Part shown: piece by piece, positions 11,955-23,923 of the stretch
Numbering within the stretch: the stretch's first letter is position 1
Layout: every line of letters begins with the position of its first letter
Assembly (NCBI GenBank): GCA_033398695.1
Contig: CM065810.1
Location: forward strand, 145,639,858 to 145,703,857
Origin: Orobanche coerulescens
Taxonomy: Eukaryota; Streptophyta; Magnoliopsida; Lamiales; Orobanchaceae
DNA: 64,000 bases
Direction: 5' to 3'
Position numbers and translations under genes: made by a program
Notes under the pieces: model-generated
What the model was told of the DNA's origin: nothing
What the model saw: the letters and a program-made list of their open reading frames with translations, nothing else
The model's database searches: none

Positions 11955-12539
11955 TCATTCGCCTATGTTAGGATCTTCAGCAGGAGACATAAGGTTTCGG
12001 GACATTCTCTGTCCACTTGCTCTGCTCACCAACAGAGTAGTATTCTTTGCCAATTCGGAAATTATCTCACAATGTTTCTCCCGATGGCCTTCACACCCGC
12101 ACCGATAACAAGTCAAGAGTGGGGAGGGACAGTTTACACGGATATGTCCCGTACGGTTGCAGTTGAAGCACACTCTCTTCTTACCGGGAGTCACCGATGC
12201 TGGATTGGGATTCCCAATGCTCATTCTCGACCGTGAAGACGACGCATTCGAACGACGTGGGGGTTTGAGAACCTTAGTTTCTTCACCGCCCAAAATTTTT
12301 CCAGATGTCCTCGGTCTCTTTTCTCCGCTCGTTGGCTCGGTCACTGAGGAGGTTTCATAGGATATCGTCTGATCTTCATATTCCTTCACCGTAACATGAA
12401 TCGTTGTCGTACGAACCACCTTACCGCTTCTGCTTCCATTATCACGTCTACGTCCGCCAAGGCCCGTCATGCTAATGCAGATAGTACCGTTTATTGTTAT
12501 CACATAGTCGGTTGTACGGTATACCACAATTATCAACAC
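11955..12539 (-). pseudogene. gag: E5 Gag C-terminal fragment with two CCHC zinc knuckles
   Basis: A 194-residue minus-strand frame. A basic, Ser/Arg-rich stretch is followed by two knuckles, CFNCNRTGHIRVNC (about 12130-12171) and CYRCGCEGHREKHC (about 12069-12110), both with complete C-x2-C-x4-H-x4-C spacing. Double knuckles of this kind bind genomic RNA in Gag of chromoviruses. The capsid-like Gag domain upstream is missing, and no protease, reverse transcriptase or integrase follows in the remaining internal sequence. The first Met is arbitrary. Gag of gypsy class is well supported; whether the fragment was ever expressed alone is unknown. Confidence 0.75.
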
Positions 12540-13566
12540 AAGGTTTAATTAGCATCCTTAAAATAACGGTAATATCGTAAAGCACGAAATTTTCTGAAGT
12601 CAATTTTCAGTCCTTCGACTAGGACGATCATTATGCATATGCTTTTAATGAAAAAAGTTTTTTTTGAAACAAAAGCCGAGTCACATTGTGCTCAAAACTT
12701 GTAAATATTGTCCTTTATTTTGGAAGAGGAAGTTTATACAATGACTCTAAAAATTTATTTTCGAGTAATGCCTACAAGAAAATTGAAAATCGAATTGTAA
12801 CTAAATTTAAATATTTCAAAAGTGTTGAGTCCCAAATACCACAATTTTGAAAATCCTTCCTCTTCTACCAAAATATTTATTCGAAAGAATTTTTCACCAA
12901 AATACGTGACCATTTGACATGACTACATTAAAATGTTCGTAATTCGGCCCGGGAATATTACATGCCGGGGATTCTGCGCCGGAACCTACCAGGCTAAAAA
13001 CCATTTACAAAACCATTTCAAAATACGCCAAAAGGCCGATGACGGTAGCATTTTCCAAAACTCACAAAATCATTTGTAAAATATCAAATACCGTCATAAA
13101 AATACCGTTAAAACGTGCAAGACTAAAATGCCAAAACTCGGTTTAGGGAATCGGTCTTATGAGATAACAATAAAGTTTGTAAAATACCAAGAGTCATATC
13201 AAAATACTCACGCAGCGGATAAAATTAACACTCAAAGATTTATTCTACTGAAATGCAGAAACCGATAAATATGTTCGAATTCCGAAGTATACTACATAAC
13301 CATTCTCACTCGAACCGTATACGCAGGTGATATCATAAAACAATATAACTCTAACAAGTTCAAACCCTTGGTTCACGTTAAGCACAATATAATCAAATAC
13401 GTATACAAGGGGACTTACGATTCGGGAGGCTTACCATCACGGATGGCTTGAAGATGATATTGGAACCACGATACTAATCACAACTCTGACGCGCGCGACT
13501 TACACAAGACATGGACTTGACCCAACGGCCTAGATTTTTCGCAAACCTAAGCTCCGATACCATAAC
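12540..13566. other. E5 internal, non-coding leader side
   Basis: AT-rich, without conserved ORFs. It ends in the PBS, whose plus-strand complement AGCTCCGATACCA lies at 13550-13562. The last 458 bp (13109-13566) recur at 50342-50799. Confidence 0.7.
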
Positions 13567-16168
13567 TGTAACACCCCCAGAATACGACCGGGAATGTCAC
13601 ATGACGTAGACCCTTATCACAAGGATCTACTAGGCTAAACTCCAAAAGACTACTCATGATTGACCGACCGGGGTCAAAATTAATTACAAAGTAGACCGAC
13701 AAGGTCATTAAACAATTCAGAAGCTAACTAAATTTACTTCTCAATGACAATAATAAACTTGAACACACAAAGGAATGACAGCTTAATTTAATGAATGAAA
13801 ATTACACCCATGCAAGGGTGGATACTCGACCGAACGAGAAATACCAACCAAAATGAAACAAAAGAAAAAGACTCTGACTCTTGTGTGATTAGCATCATCG
13901 TCTTCCATCTCCTTCCAAGCCAATCCCGTGACTGCTCCCGAGCTGCCAAAACCTGAGCGCATAACAGGCACCCACCCCCCGAAATCTCGGGGGTTAGCAA
14001 ACTGGAATTTTGCTAGTGCAAGTACATAATATACAAGATATACGAACAATAACAACACAAAACTCAACAGCCGTGAAGCCTTAACACAAACCATACATTC
14101 CCATAGTCAACACAGAACAGCACTCGCATACAGATGGTGAAAGATAATCACATAGTCATATTCTCTTTACGGAACATAACACCAATGAAACTTTAAACGA
14201 GTCCAAGGAGTCAGAAGATCTAGTTTGAAAAATCCCTTTTTATAAAAGGAAAAGTATTTTGATAAGAAAGTTTGAAAACATTATTATTGACTCGGGCCAT
14301 CTTGGGATTTTGAAAATCGAATGGGAATACTTTTAGAAAATACTTCAAAAGCTCTTGAGTCCTCGACAATTTGCAAGAAAACCATTACAACGTTATTCGG
14401 GGTCCTCGACCCAATTGATAAAACACTATCACAAGTGAATCATTACAACATCTCACGGGGTTCTCGGCCCAATCCAAATAATATCATCACGAGATCAAAT
14501 CTCAACATCCCACGGGGTCCTCGACCCAATACACAGAATAATCATCACAGTACAATCAAAGGCACAACCTCTCATTCGACAAATCTTGTTCAAGACCCCT
14601 GATTAATTAACCCTCGGAAATCTCGTCAAATATCCTTGGTTAATTAACCCTGATACCAACATTTAAAACAAGTTGGAACGAACTTTCAGAAACACGAATC
14701 GCGGTCTACATCAAGACCAACATTTTAAAGCGAGTTGCAAGAATTTTGAATTACGAAAATCATTTGGTAACGGGGTCTTAGCTATCACTCAAATCCATTA
14801 CCAATAAGCCTGCCAGGCGCCTCCCTTGCACACCTGTGTACCGGCGTTCACTCCACTATATTGGCCGCCCATTGCACATGTCATCGCGCCGATGTTAACT
14901 CCCACAGGAGCCGCCCCTTGCTCGCGCATTAAGTAACACCGGTGTTCACCAATCATATGGAGCCGCTCATTGCAGCGTACACCAGGCCGGAGTACACGCC
15001 CCGCCCTCAGAGGCACCCGGATATGACGTCTCTCATAACAAGTATTCACGTTGCTACAAATACCAAGCACACAGTCAACCGTTGCAACAATTATCAAATC
15101 AATTCATCAATTCACATAATTTATTCGCCAGTCCGTAACTACGCAAAATAAACAACAACTCGCACGTTATTCATCAAGACTTAACACATTAAGCCTTCAA
15201 CACTACCAATCAACACTACATATATATCCTTATATCGTAACTCAACCGAAAATACAAACATTACCATATTACCTCTATAAATATCATTCGTACTTTAATC
15301 TAAGTTGAGTACGTCGACTAGTATTGGTATTAATCACCCAACATTTATCTCCACATGTATATTTATATATATATACATATATCTATACATATATCCACAC
15401 TTATATATATAATATATATACAGGTATTCGTAACATGATTCATACACTTCAGCAACAATGATTTCACGTAATTATAATTCGTATATCAAGGTACTTGCCT
15501 TGGTAATCTCTCGCGAATACTCCAGAAATACAGTTGATTGGAACAATCCGGAACTCCAACGGAAACGACGATCGGAAAGGCTCAACACTGGATTATCGTA
15601 GGAAATTCGTCCTTAATATCCTATCATAAAATAAACAATCAATCACACGAGGAAAAATATGGAAAGATGACCGAACCCTAATTGTACTCTTCATAACGTA
15701 CGTTACACACCAACTTAACGTACGTTACGTCTGCACGTTAGCGCACGTAAGCTACAATGATTAACGCACACTAAGCATGCATTTGACAGTTCTTCTCAGT
15801 TCAGACGACTGTCTTGCCTGAGGGTATAACGTACGTAATGCATAGAGCTTAACGTACGTTATATTCACACATATAATACTCATGTGAATCAGAATGATCC
15901 TATGGTGTTGATGTCTTCGAATTCCAGGTTAATCATTCCATCATAAAACTTACTCCAATCTCGATTATAAATCCTCAAAGGTAGTTCGGAAAATTTGAGG
16001 TTGTTATCAACATTAAGTCTACGATCATTATGGAAAAACCATACAATACGGTTTATTAATCTCAGAAAACTTCCCTTACTTGTTCATCATAACAAGATTC
16101 GAACTATAATGTTCTCAACTCGGGTAACTAAAACATGAACATTCCAACTTCCAAAAACATGATGTTTG
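13567..16168 (-). repeat. E5 LTR copy b, truncated
   Basis: Identical in layout to copies a and c from TGTAACACCCCC up to GATGTTTG, then cut off; the last 0.85 kb, including TATA box and upstream palindromes, is gone. PBS lies directly left. A four-base filler (16169-16172) precedes the Copia-block sequence. Confidence 0.9.
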
Positions 16169-16172
16169 AATA

Positions 16173-17332
16173 TATTTCAGTATACTATAACCAACATCCA
16201 CTATTTTGAATATATTCCATTTTAAGCATAATAAATTGATGCTTGAAAGATCATGATATAACGAATACACAATTTTATATATCAATAGCTCATAATAGTA
16301 ATCTTTCAAACTGAAAGTCACGTTTGTGAGTGCATACCCCAACACTCGTTCAAGATCAATCGAAACCCTGTCCTGCACATATTCAACAAATTTACCTTCA
16401 CGTCAAATCGTGCAAGTCCAATATGAAGTTAGATGATGATAACAAATATCATGAAATTGTAATACATATACGAAAAAGCCTGTAAACACTTGGTCGAATT
16501 CAAATCGCAATTAATACATACGCCAAATAATAATCACAAGCTCCTAGGACACATACTGCTAGGAGAAGAGCCGTACGGGGATACACCCTGCTAGTAAAAA
16601 ACATATTGCGATACACACTGTCGGTATTTACAAAAAATCGTATTGGGATACACTACCAGTTTTGTGGTCAATCACAATCACATTATCAAAGTGTAAAATC
16701 ATATAATAACACGTCAATCTCGTAATATCATTATCATAGTCCAAGCAAGTAGGTAACATGCCTTAATTCCGATGAATGCTAAATTTTGGTCGCATGGTAG
16801 TCCACGAACTCAACAGTTCCAAAGGTACGATGAATTATCACACCCTAAAATATAATTCAATCTGTCAGATACTATATATTTACTCAGCTCCATTATCCAA
16901 GAATATGATTTTTATCACTTGATAATATTGTAGTAATATGTCATACCTCGAATCGGGTTAAAATTGAAGGGTAATTGAATGTATTCCGAATTCATCTACT
17001 AATCGAGAAAATCCACGGGCTAATTCATTATTCAAAATTTCGTCTCCAGTTCAGTTGTATCCACTATAATTAATCATACTTAATTGCATAATCTAACCCA
17101 AAGTAAACTAATTAAGTCTCTGCCCACTTTTTCTTTCATTTCCCACCTTCCTCATTCATTTCTCTGTTCTCCCCCGTCTCTCTCTCCCTATGGTCGACTC
17201 CCTTTTCTGTCTTTTTTTTTCAAGTATCAGCACACACATAAACAACCAAAATCACCAGGACATACTACATACGAAACCACCATCGGCAGGCAGCAGTGGA
17301 GACGCGAGGCACACGACGACGGCGGTTGTAAC
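16173..17332. other. Unclassified repeat sequence, left end of Copia block (unit 1)
   Basis: Nearly identical to 54960-56188, which has an extra 80 bp near 55907-55986. It contains repeated GGGATACAC words (16575-16665), and a CT-rich leader-like stretch at 17125-17220. No ORF with known motifs is visible. It could be part of another LTR or a captured host segment. Confidence 0.5.
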
Positions 17333-18148
17333 TGTTAGATTTTGTCCAAATCTAACTTCACAGAAACCCCAAAACTATTTGAAGACGGCATATACATGAT
17401 AGATGAATCTAATCTAGTCTAACTAGTATATTCAAGTAGTCTAGTATATACATTTGATGCATGAATAACTCTCGAACCAAATCTGTAGGATGTATCTTTA
17501 GGAGTCCACGTGTCGCCCCTCTATCGGTATCCATACAGCAGATCTTGAATTGTCTCGACTTTTTAGCCCATAACACGAGCAAGATGGAGAACTCCAAGAA
17601 CTCCTCTTCCCTCTCTCTCTACTTGCGACTTATAATGTATTAAGGATTGGAGGATTTTGTATTTTGGCTCTAGAAACACCATTAGATTTTCCATATCTAG
17701 GTCTAGTTATTTATAGGGATAAATAACTTAGACATACAAGGTAAGAGAGAGTACTTCTCCCATAAGGAAAATCGAAGGTGACTGCCCACATTGAGCTCGG
17801 CTGACCTATATGCTCGGGCCCTCGGCTCGAAACAAGCTTGGGCTGATGGGTCCGCACAAGATGCTCTCCCTAGCTAGTGCGTCTGCATGCCTCGGTTCAT
17901 ATTTTTTGCACTTCTGAAGTCAGTTTTACCCTTATCCACATTTGGTCTAAGTTCAATTCATTCAATCTCATGCTTTGTGTGTGACCTTGAAGGTTCAATA
18001 ATAATTAGGTGTGAGTATAATTCCAAATTAGACTCATCAGACAGAATATGATTTCCAGCTAAACATTTCAGTCACTAATTATCAATTGGATAAATCTATA
18101 TATTGTTATATGAGTTATACACATTGATTGAAGGACACCATTCCAACA
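17333..18148 (-). repeat. Candidate Copia-type solo LTR
   Basis: Bounded by TGTTAGATTTT and ATTCCAACA, with inverted termini TGTTAGA/TCCAACA. On the minus strand CCCTATAAATAAC (about 17710-17722) is a plausible TATA box. No clear target-site duplication is seen (GTAAC left, ATTTA right), so boundaries are tentative. Second copy at 56189-57005. Confidence 0.4.
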
Positions 18149-18882
18149 ATTTAGAACAATTGTGGATCTGATTTCCTTTGTCACTTCTGTCCTTACATGA
18201 ATATAAGGTAGATAATACCATCGGCCTTCTTTGGTTTATACGTGTTTCTCAATTTTCCAATTTAACTTGTTCAAATAGATGATTAATGCATAATCCATAT
18301 GAGCACGGTCATGCATTTTACAATCTCAACTCTTCGAGGGGCCCTTATGGATAGATTCCCGAGATATGGGATGACAATTCTATCTTGTACATCTGAGTCC
18401 CTTCACTTAATTTATATTAGATCGAATACTATTTTCATAGCCCCCTTTTATGAAATGACATGAAACAGTATCAATACTAATAATTCATAAGTAAGTAAAC
18501 AGTATATTAATCAGGTCTGAAGAGTCGACTCAAGTAGTAAATGAGATAATCTTATGACATCTAATCTCTTAAAGATTTCTCATGGTGCATCTGTCCGATC
18601 ATAAGTTCTCAACCCATATCGTGCATTCTTGACATCTTATATCGCTTGGCCCATGAAACAGCGCCTTCAGTTAACTTACAAACTAGTCTTCTCAGTCATT
18701 AATGTCCGTCTGAATGATCTAGACTAGGGACATGTTTGATTTAAATTCCAATTCACTTAATATGGTTTCATTATCCGAGATATATTCTCGATAACCTATT
18801 TGGACACTCTAACTCAAATTTGGACTATTCATTTAATAACAAACAAATTAAATAAACATGAGGGAAAATTTCATCTAGACCC
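18149..18882. other. Non-coding repeat sequence between LTR-like pieces
   Basis: No ORF, palindrome array or RNA gene is evident. It is conserved in unit 2 at 57006-57739 with few substitutions. Confidence 0.5.
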
Positions 18883-19020
18883 TGTTGGGATAACAAAATA
18901 CCCTGTATCGAAATTGTTGGGATAACAAAATACCCTGTATCGAAATTGTTAGGATAACAAAATACCCTGTATCGAAATTGTTGGGATAACAATATCCTGT
19001 ATCGAAACAGCCAGGATAAT
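18883..19020. repeat. Tandem repeats of the LTR terminus
   Basis: Four head-to-tail copies of a roughly 34-bp word, TGTTGGGATAACAAAATA followed by CCCTGTATCGAAAT, with a fifth degenerate copy. The inverted LTR has only one. Also present in unit 2 at 57740-57880. Confidence 0.85.
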
Positions 19021-20136
19021 CAATCCTTGTATCGAATAGTGATGATAAGAGGTTTTGACAATATGCCAATCCTCAATACAGTAAGAAAACTGTATCGAAA
19101 AGTTGAAGTGTCAACCTATATCGAAGACCTGTCATAGATCCAGCATATAGTGGAACCTTTCAGTACAGCAAAGAAGTCTTATAAAGACTAAGTATGGAAG
19201 CTGTCTCGAATTGTCAATACAGTGATCTTCCATACAACTCTCAACAGGACAAGAAGGAATCTTCAGTTCCCAGTAAAAGTCAAGTCCTGTTGATATAGAA
19301 GTATTTAAATACTAAAAGTATTTAAATACTGTAGGTCAACAGATCTTCAAATCCCACAAAATTCGGATCGTGCTTTTTATCCCGTTGGAACGGAATCTTG
19401 CTCAACGAATTTATCTCAACGGATATATTCAGAAGACTATATATATCTCATCAAGGCGTTGAAGATCAATTACCAAGTGAAAAAGTTATTATTATATACA
19501 TCAAAGCAAAACATATCTCCAGAAGCTTACTGCAACTCAGATCTAAGAGATATACAGTGCTCAAGCAGTGAACAACACATCATCAGCTAAAAGCTCAGAA
19601 AGTTAAAGCTGTTGTTCATATATTGTTCTAATCCTTGAACAAACCCAGATCAGCCCTGTGTGGACTGAGTAATCGTTGCTACTCTGGAACTGTGTGTGAA
19701 GGAATTGCATCGAAAAATACGAAGCTTCAGAACTGTGTGTGAAGAAGCCAGTCAAAGTGTTAGCTCAAACTAATCTGTGTGAACGGTTGAAGCTAAGATC
19801 TTTATATCAATCTGTGTGAACGATATATTGATTGTGTGTTGTTATAATTACGTAGTTGTGTACGCAGTAATTATAATAAACTTTTTACTCCTGTGTGGAG
19901 GACCAGTGGACGTAGAGGGGTTTACCTCGAACCACTTTAAATACTGCGTTATTTACCTTCTGCCTTACTTGTTTTATTTAACTGTGATTATTTAAGTATA
20001 CACTGCACATCGAGTTGTTGTATCCACAACAACTTACTGTATTTAAGACTTCCGCTACGCACTCAGATTTAAAATCAGTACAGCTTGTTGTTTAAACTAC
20101 TTTCCAAGCTGTATCCAGTATACTTAGTGGCCAACA
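18883..20136 (+). repeat. SIRE-type Copia solo LTR (plus orientation)
   Basis: Starts TGTTGGGATAAC and ends GGCCAACA; its body matches the inverted LTR at 20837-22053. Flanks GACCC and TACCC agree at four of five bases, in both duplication units, fitting a solo LTR. The first about 140 bp repeat the LTR terminus four times. It contains two AGTATTTAAATACT palindromes (19300-19313, 19317-19330) and a likely TATA box at about 19437-19447. Confidence 0.7.
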
Positions 20137-20836
20137 TACCCCATACATGTAAGTAACAAGTAGATCAACAATTATGTCATGTTTTCCATTATTGAGTTGA
20201 CCAAAGTGTTTCTCCCAAAAATATGGCCTTATTCATCTCCTTCACAAAAATAGAAAAAATAAAACTAAAAAAAAGAATATTATTTTTATTTTTATTTTAA
20301 AATAGATTAAATTTTTTTGTGAGATGGAAATAGAAACATAAAACAAATAAAATAAAAAGGAATTTTTTTCTCTGTATATTTTTTATTTTTGATTAATTTG
20401 TTTTTTAAAATCTTTTTGTTAAACATAAAATAAAAAATAAAAAATAAAAAAAAGGAATATATATTTTTTTCTGTTCTTATTTTTCTTTCGAAATTTCATG
20501 TTTAATATTTTTAATAACCTAAAGAAATAGAAAAAAATAAAATAAAAAAAGAGTATTTGCTTCTGTTTTAATTTCTTATTTTAAATTAACCTGTTTTTTT
20601 AAATATCAGATGGAAATAAAATAATCTCTGTTTTTATTTTCTTTTAAAACAATTTGCATTTTAAAATTTTCTATTAGTCGGAAGTAAAAATAGAAAATAA
20701 AATAAAAAAAATATTTTTTCTATTTTTATTTTTCTTTTAAAATAATTTGTTTTTAAATTGTTATAAAGATGTGTTTGGCATTATTTAGTTTGACTTTTGG
20801 ACTTATATGTAATTAAACATAATCTAATTGTACTAC
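20137..20836. other. AT-rich spacer between inverted LTRs
   Basis: Runs of A and T (AAAATAAAATAAAAAA and complements) dominate 20225-20760. No ORF is seen. Repeated at 58991-59692 with small indels. Confidence 0.7.
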
Positions 20837-22053
20837 TGTTGGTCACGTATACATAATACAGCTTGGAAAGTGTTTTAAACAATAGGTTGTACGATTTTCA
20901 AATCTTAGTGTGTAGCGGGAGTCTTGTTAAAGTAAGTTGCTGTAAATACATCAACTAGATATGAAGTGTATACTTAAAAATAATCATAGATATTAAAGCA
21001 GTAAATACAGAAGGTAAATGACACGATAATTAAAGTAGTTCGAGGTAAATCCCTCTACGTCCACTGGTCCTCCACACAAGAGTTAAAATGTTTATTATAA
21101 ATACTACGTACACAACTACGTATTTATAATCATACCTATCAATGTATCCTTCACACATATTGATACAATGATCAAAGCTTTCGACCGTTCACACAGTTGG
21201 TTTAGGCTTTCACTTGACTAATCTTCTTCACACACAGTTCCGAAGATTTGTCTCTTCAATGCAAGTCCGTCACACAAAGTTCGGAAAAAGCAATGCTTTC
21301 TCAGTCCACACAGGGCTGATGGGTTTGTTCAATGATCGAACGATGGTTTGAACAACAGCTTGACTTTCTTGATCTTTAGCTGATTGTGTGTTGTTCAAGG
21401 TTGAGCACTTGGATATTTCTTCTCTCAGAATAGCAGTATACTTTAAAAAATATGTTTGCTCAGATATATTCTTGTAAGTACTTCTTGGTTAGATGTGAGT
21501 TTGTGTGTGTCTGATCTTCAAACTCTTGGGGATATATATATATATATATATAGCCTTTGAATAGATCCGTTGAGCAAAATTTCGTGACAACTAGATAGTT
21601 GACTTGTATAGACCAAGATCCAGATTTTGCGTGGTTTGAAGATCTCTGTCGGCTTCAGTATTTAAATACTTTATCCTTTTAGTATTTAAATACTTCTTTA
21701 TCAAACGGGACTTGACTTTAGCGAATTCCAAAGATTCCTTTTCAGACGGTCTTTAGTCCTGTTTCGATGTGTATTGAAGGTCTCAATACTTCACATCTTG
21801 AATGTTGTATCCATTTGTGTTGTAGGCTATAAAGGAGAGGTCGCTGTATGGAATGTTTGCTGTATGAAGGGACAGCTTCCATACTTGGCGCTTTTAGACT
21901 CTTGTTGCTGTATGATGGCATGATGACAAGTCTTCGATACAGGATCAACAACTTCTATAGGACTTTTGATACAGTAGCTTGCTGTTTGCTGGATTGGCAC
22001 ATTGTCAAAACACTTTATCAAAATCTTTCGATACAGGGATTGTTATCCTAACA
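20837..22053 (-). repeat. SIRE-type Copia 3' LTR (minus orientation)
   Basis: On the minus strand it starts TGTTAGGATAACAATCCC, just after a polypurine tract, and ends GTGACCAACA. It carries the two AGTATTTAAATACT palindromes (21657-21670, 21681-21694) and a TA run (21532-21552) at the TATA-box position. It belongs with the post-pol ORF and pol to its right. Confidence 0.8.
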
Positions 22054-22070
22054 ATTTCCCCCTTTTTGAC
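22054..22070 (-). other. Copia polypurine tract
   Basis: Minus-strand GTCAAAAAGGGGGAAAT directly before the 3' LTR, the expected plus-strand primer site. Confidence 0.8.
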
Positions 22071-22579
22071 AATTTGTGAAGTCCTCCTTTAAAAATATTT
22101 TGATGTTATCCAAACATCCTTGATGATGCCAAAACTTTGACACTTAACATCTTGAAGGAGGGTCAGAATTCTTGGTCTTCTGTTCGAATGTTCTGGCCTT
22201 CAGCAATTAGCCTAACACTAGGAACTGCTCGCAGGCAAGTTCAGCTTTTATCAAAAGAGTATTACATCTTTAAACTTATGATTGGCGTGCAAGCACAATC
22301 TTACAGTGTTATCTAGATACATACAACTGAATCTATGAACTGTTCGCAGACAAGTTCGTACAGCTTAACATTTAACTAGTTTTCATACTTGTATTAAATC
22401 AGCAAATGGATTGAATTACGTAATCATACAAACACATAGTAGATTACGAGTTGTAATCTTTCAAGTGAAAAATATTTTATTGATATTGAGCGAAGATTAC
22501 AATATTTTTGCTATCTCACAGCAAATAAGAATACAAAAGAGTGAGAAAACAGGATAAGAATACAGGAGGGAATTTAGCT
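22071..22579. other. Copia 3' untranslated region (unit 1)
   Basis: Lies between PPT and the end of the post-pol ORF. Short direct repeats (GAACTG-TCGCAG-CAAGTTC at 22214-22240 and 22336-22360) are visible. No ORF is conserved. Confidence 0.5.
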
Positions 22580-23151
22580 CCTATAGTCCGAATGCCTCCA
22601 AGGCTTTCTAGGGTCATTCTTGGTACCCTTCCACCAGTTCTTATGCGCGTTCTTGTTTCGATTGACCTTCGTAGGACTTATCGAAAACTAGGATCCAATC
22701 CTCTGGATGGGTAACTAAGTCGCCTTGCTTGTGCTTGGACTTCATTTTCTGCTGGAGCGGGAGTGTTCCTTCGTCTAACCTTTTCTTAAACTCCTCTGCG
22801 GCTTCCTCCACCGTTCTGAAACTATTAAATATTTGAGATTCCCTGATAAGAACAACAAATTATCTCAGCAGTTCATTCTTCCTCCAGTTCTTGATCTCGT
22901 CTGCAGTAGGCTGTCAGTTGGTCGGGAGGTTTATAGCTTGCGGATTTTGTACGAGGTTCTTCCAAGGAAACTTAGGGTCCTGGAATTCTGGGCGGTCTCC
23001 CTGTATCCTGACGTTTTGAGCCGGAGATGCTAAACAATTAATTGCAGCAGTAATGCTGTCTCCTAATGCAGCTTCCATCTCCTTCTCTTGCTCAAGCCTC
23101 AATCTCCTAGCAGCTTCCCTCGCCTCTTCCCCATTTTTGGCGTCATCACGA
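22580..23151 (-). pseudogene. Copia post-pol ORF, C-terminal part (unit 1)
   Basis: Continues, in the minus sense, the ORF interrupted at 45178 by element E1. It encodes a charged helical stretch with EEAREAARRLRLEQEKEMEA, then QAINLP and a stop; frameshifted coding-like sequence follows (EEFKKRLDEGTLPLQQKMKS, then HPEDWILVFDKSY) to about 22590. The uninterrupted counterpart is 61460-62233. No catalytic motif is recognised. The domain order fits the large extra ORF found after pol in SIRE/Maximus elements. Confidence 0.6.
23147..23151. repeat. E1 target-site duplication, left
   Basis: CACGA; the right copy at 45178-45182 is CAAGA, and the empty site in unit 2 (62046-62050) reads CAAGA, so one base has changed since insertion. 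Confidence 0.85.
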
Positions 23152-23653
23152 TGTTGTGTCAAGATTTATCCATCCCGACAGGTGATCGACTATAAGGCCG
23201 AGCGACCAAGTCAACTGCAGTCAAACTATGGCTAGCTCGCCGAATCGAAGATATCAGACCACAGTAAGGTACCTAGCGATCGACTCCCAAGGCGATCGCC
23301 CTTTGGCAGCTGGCGATCTACTCTAGTGACCGGCTAAGGGCAATCGACCTATGCCCTGAGCAGAGATGATCGCCCGTCAAAGTCATCGAAAACTGGATCT
23401 CAGAACAGCACCCACGTGCAGATCCACAAAAGGCGCTGACAAGATCTTCGCTGACAGATAAGATCTTTTGCTGACAGACAAGACCTTTGACCACAGCCTG
23501 TCACCTACCTCACCTACCGGCATGCGCGCCGAAAGTTGTCAGTGGGACCAACCGTGACAGCAGCTCGGGACGCGTGTAGGCTTATCATTGGACCGCGTGG
23601 TTGACTGCCAGCAACTCCTGCAGACTTTAAGGAGACAAGCCCATGTGCTAAAA

Positions 23654-23718
23654 GGCGATCGCCCGATTATTATAATACGGAAAAGGCGATCGCCCGGCAT
23701 GTCCAAGTCCTATAAATA
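23654..23718 (+). promoter_or_regulatory. E1 LTR promoter: paired GGCGATCGCC sites and TATA box
   Basis: Two 10-bp palindromes 31 bp apart, with ATTATTATAATACGG between them, end 17 bp before TATAAATA. The pair and its spacing are conserved in the 3' LTR (44466-44475, 44497-44506). The 31-bp period is about three helical turns; binding of a factor is inference. Confidence 0.5.
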
Positions 23719-23918
23719 GAGAACCTCCTCCTACTGGAAAAAGGTTCGGAATTCATTTCACCAACAGTTGAGAACTCGTTCACTTACGTTCCAAAAGGTT
23801 CAGAACTCATTTACTCACGTTGAGAACTCATCCACTTATATTCCGACTTCTTTCACGGAAATACAGTAGAACACACATATCATCAAGCTCCCGGCTATCT
23901 CACCGGAATCCATCTCAG

Positions 23919-23923
23919 GACTT
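23919..23923. repeat. E2 target-site duplication, left
   Basis: GACTT before TGTTGTGTC; the right copy is at 37517-37521, and the uninterrupted site in the other E1 LTR (about 44726-44740) reads CTCAGGACTTCTCTC. Confidence 0.95.

Larger units (their letters stand above)
23152..23923 (+). repeat. E1 5' LTR, left part (ends in GACTT target site)
   Basis: Matches 43964-44735 with scattered substitutions. A TATAAATA box at 23711-23718 is preceded by two GGCGATCGCC palindromes at 23654-23663 and 23685-23694. In the 3' LTR the TATA word has become ACATAAATA. Confidence 0.9.

Noticed and set aside
17125..17335. CT-rich leader followed by ATGGTCGACTCC as a host gene start
   Set aside because: No continued open frame, no homology, and the stretch is duplicated with the transposon block.
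18883..19020. CRISPR-like regular repeats
   Set aside because: Units are directly adjacent without spacers, start with the LTR terminus, and the genome is a plant one.
20225..20760. AT-rich tract as a replication origin or matrix-attachment region
   Set aside because: Composition alone does not support this; it is low-complexity A/T runs inside a repeat.
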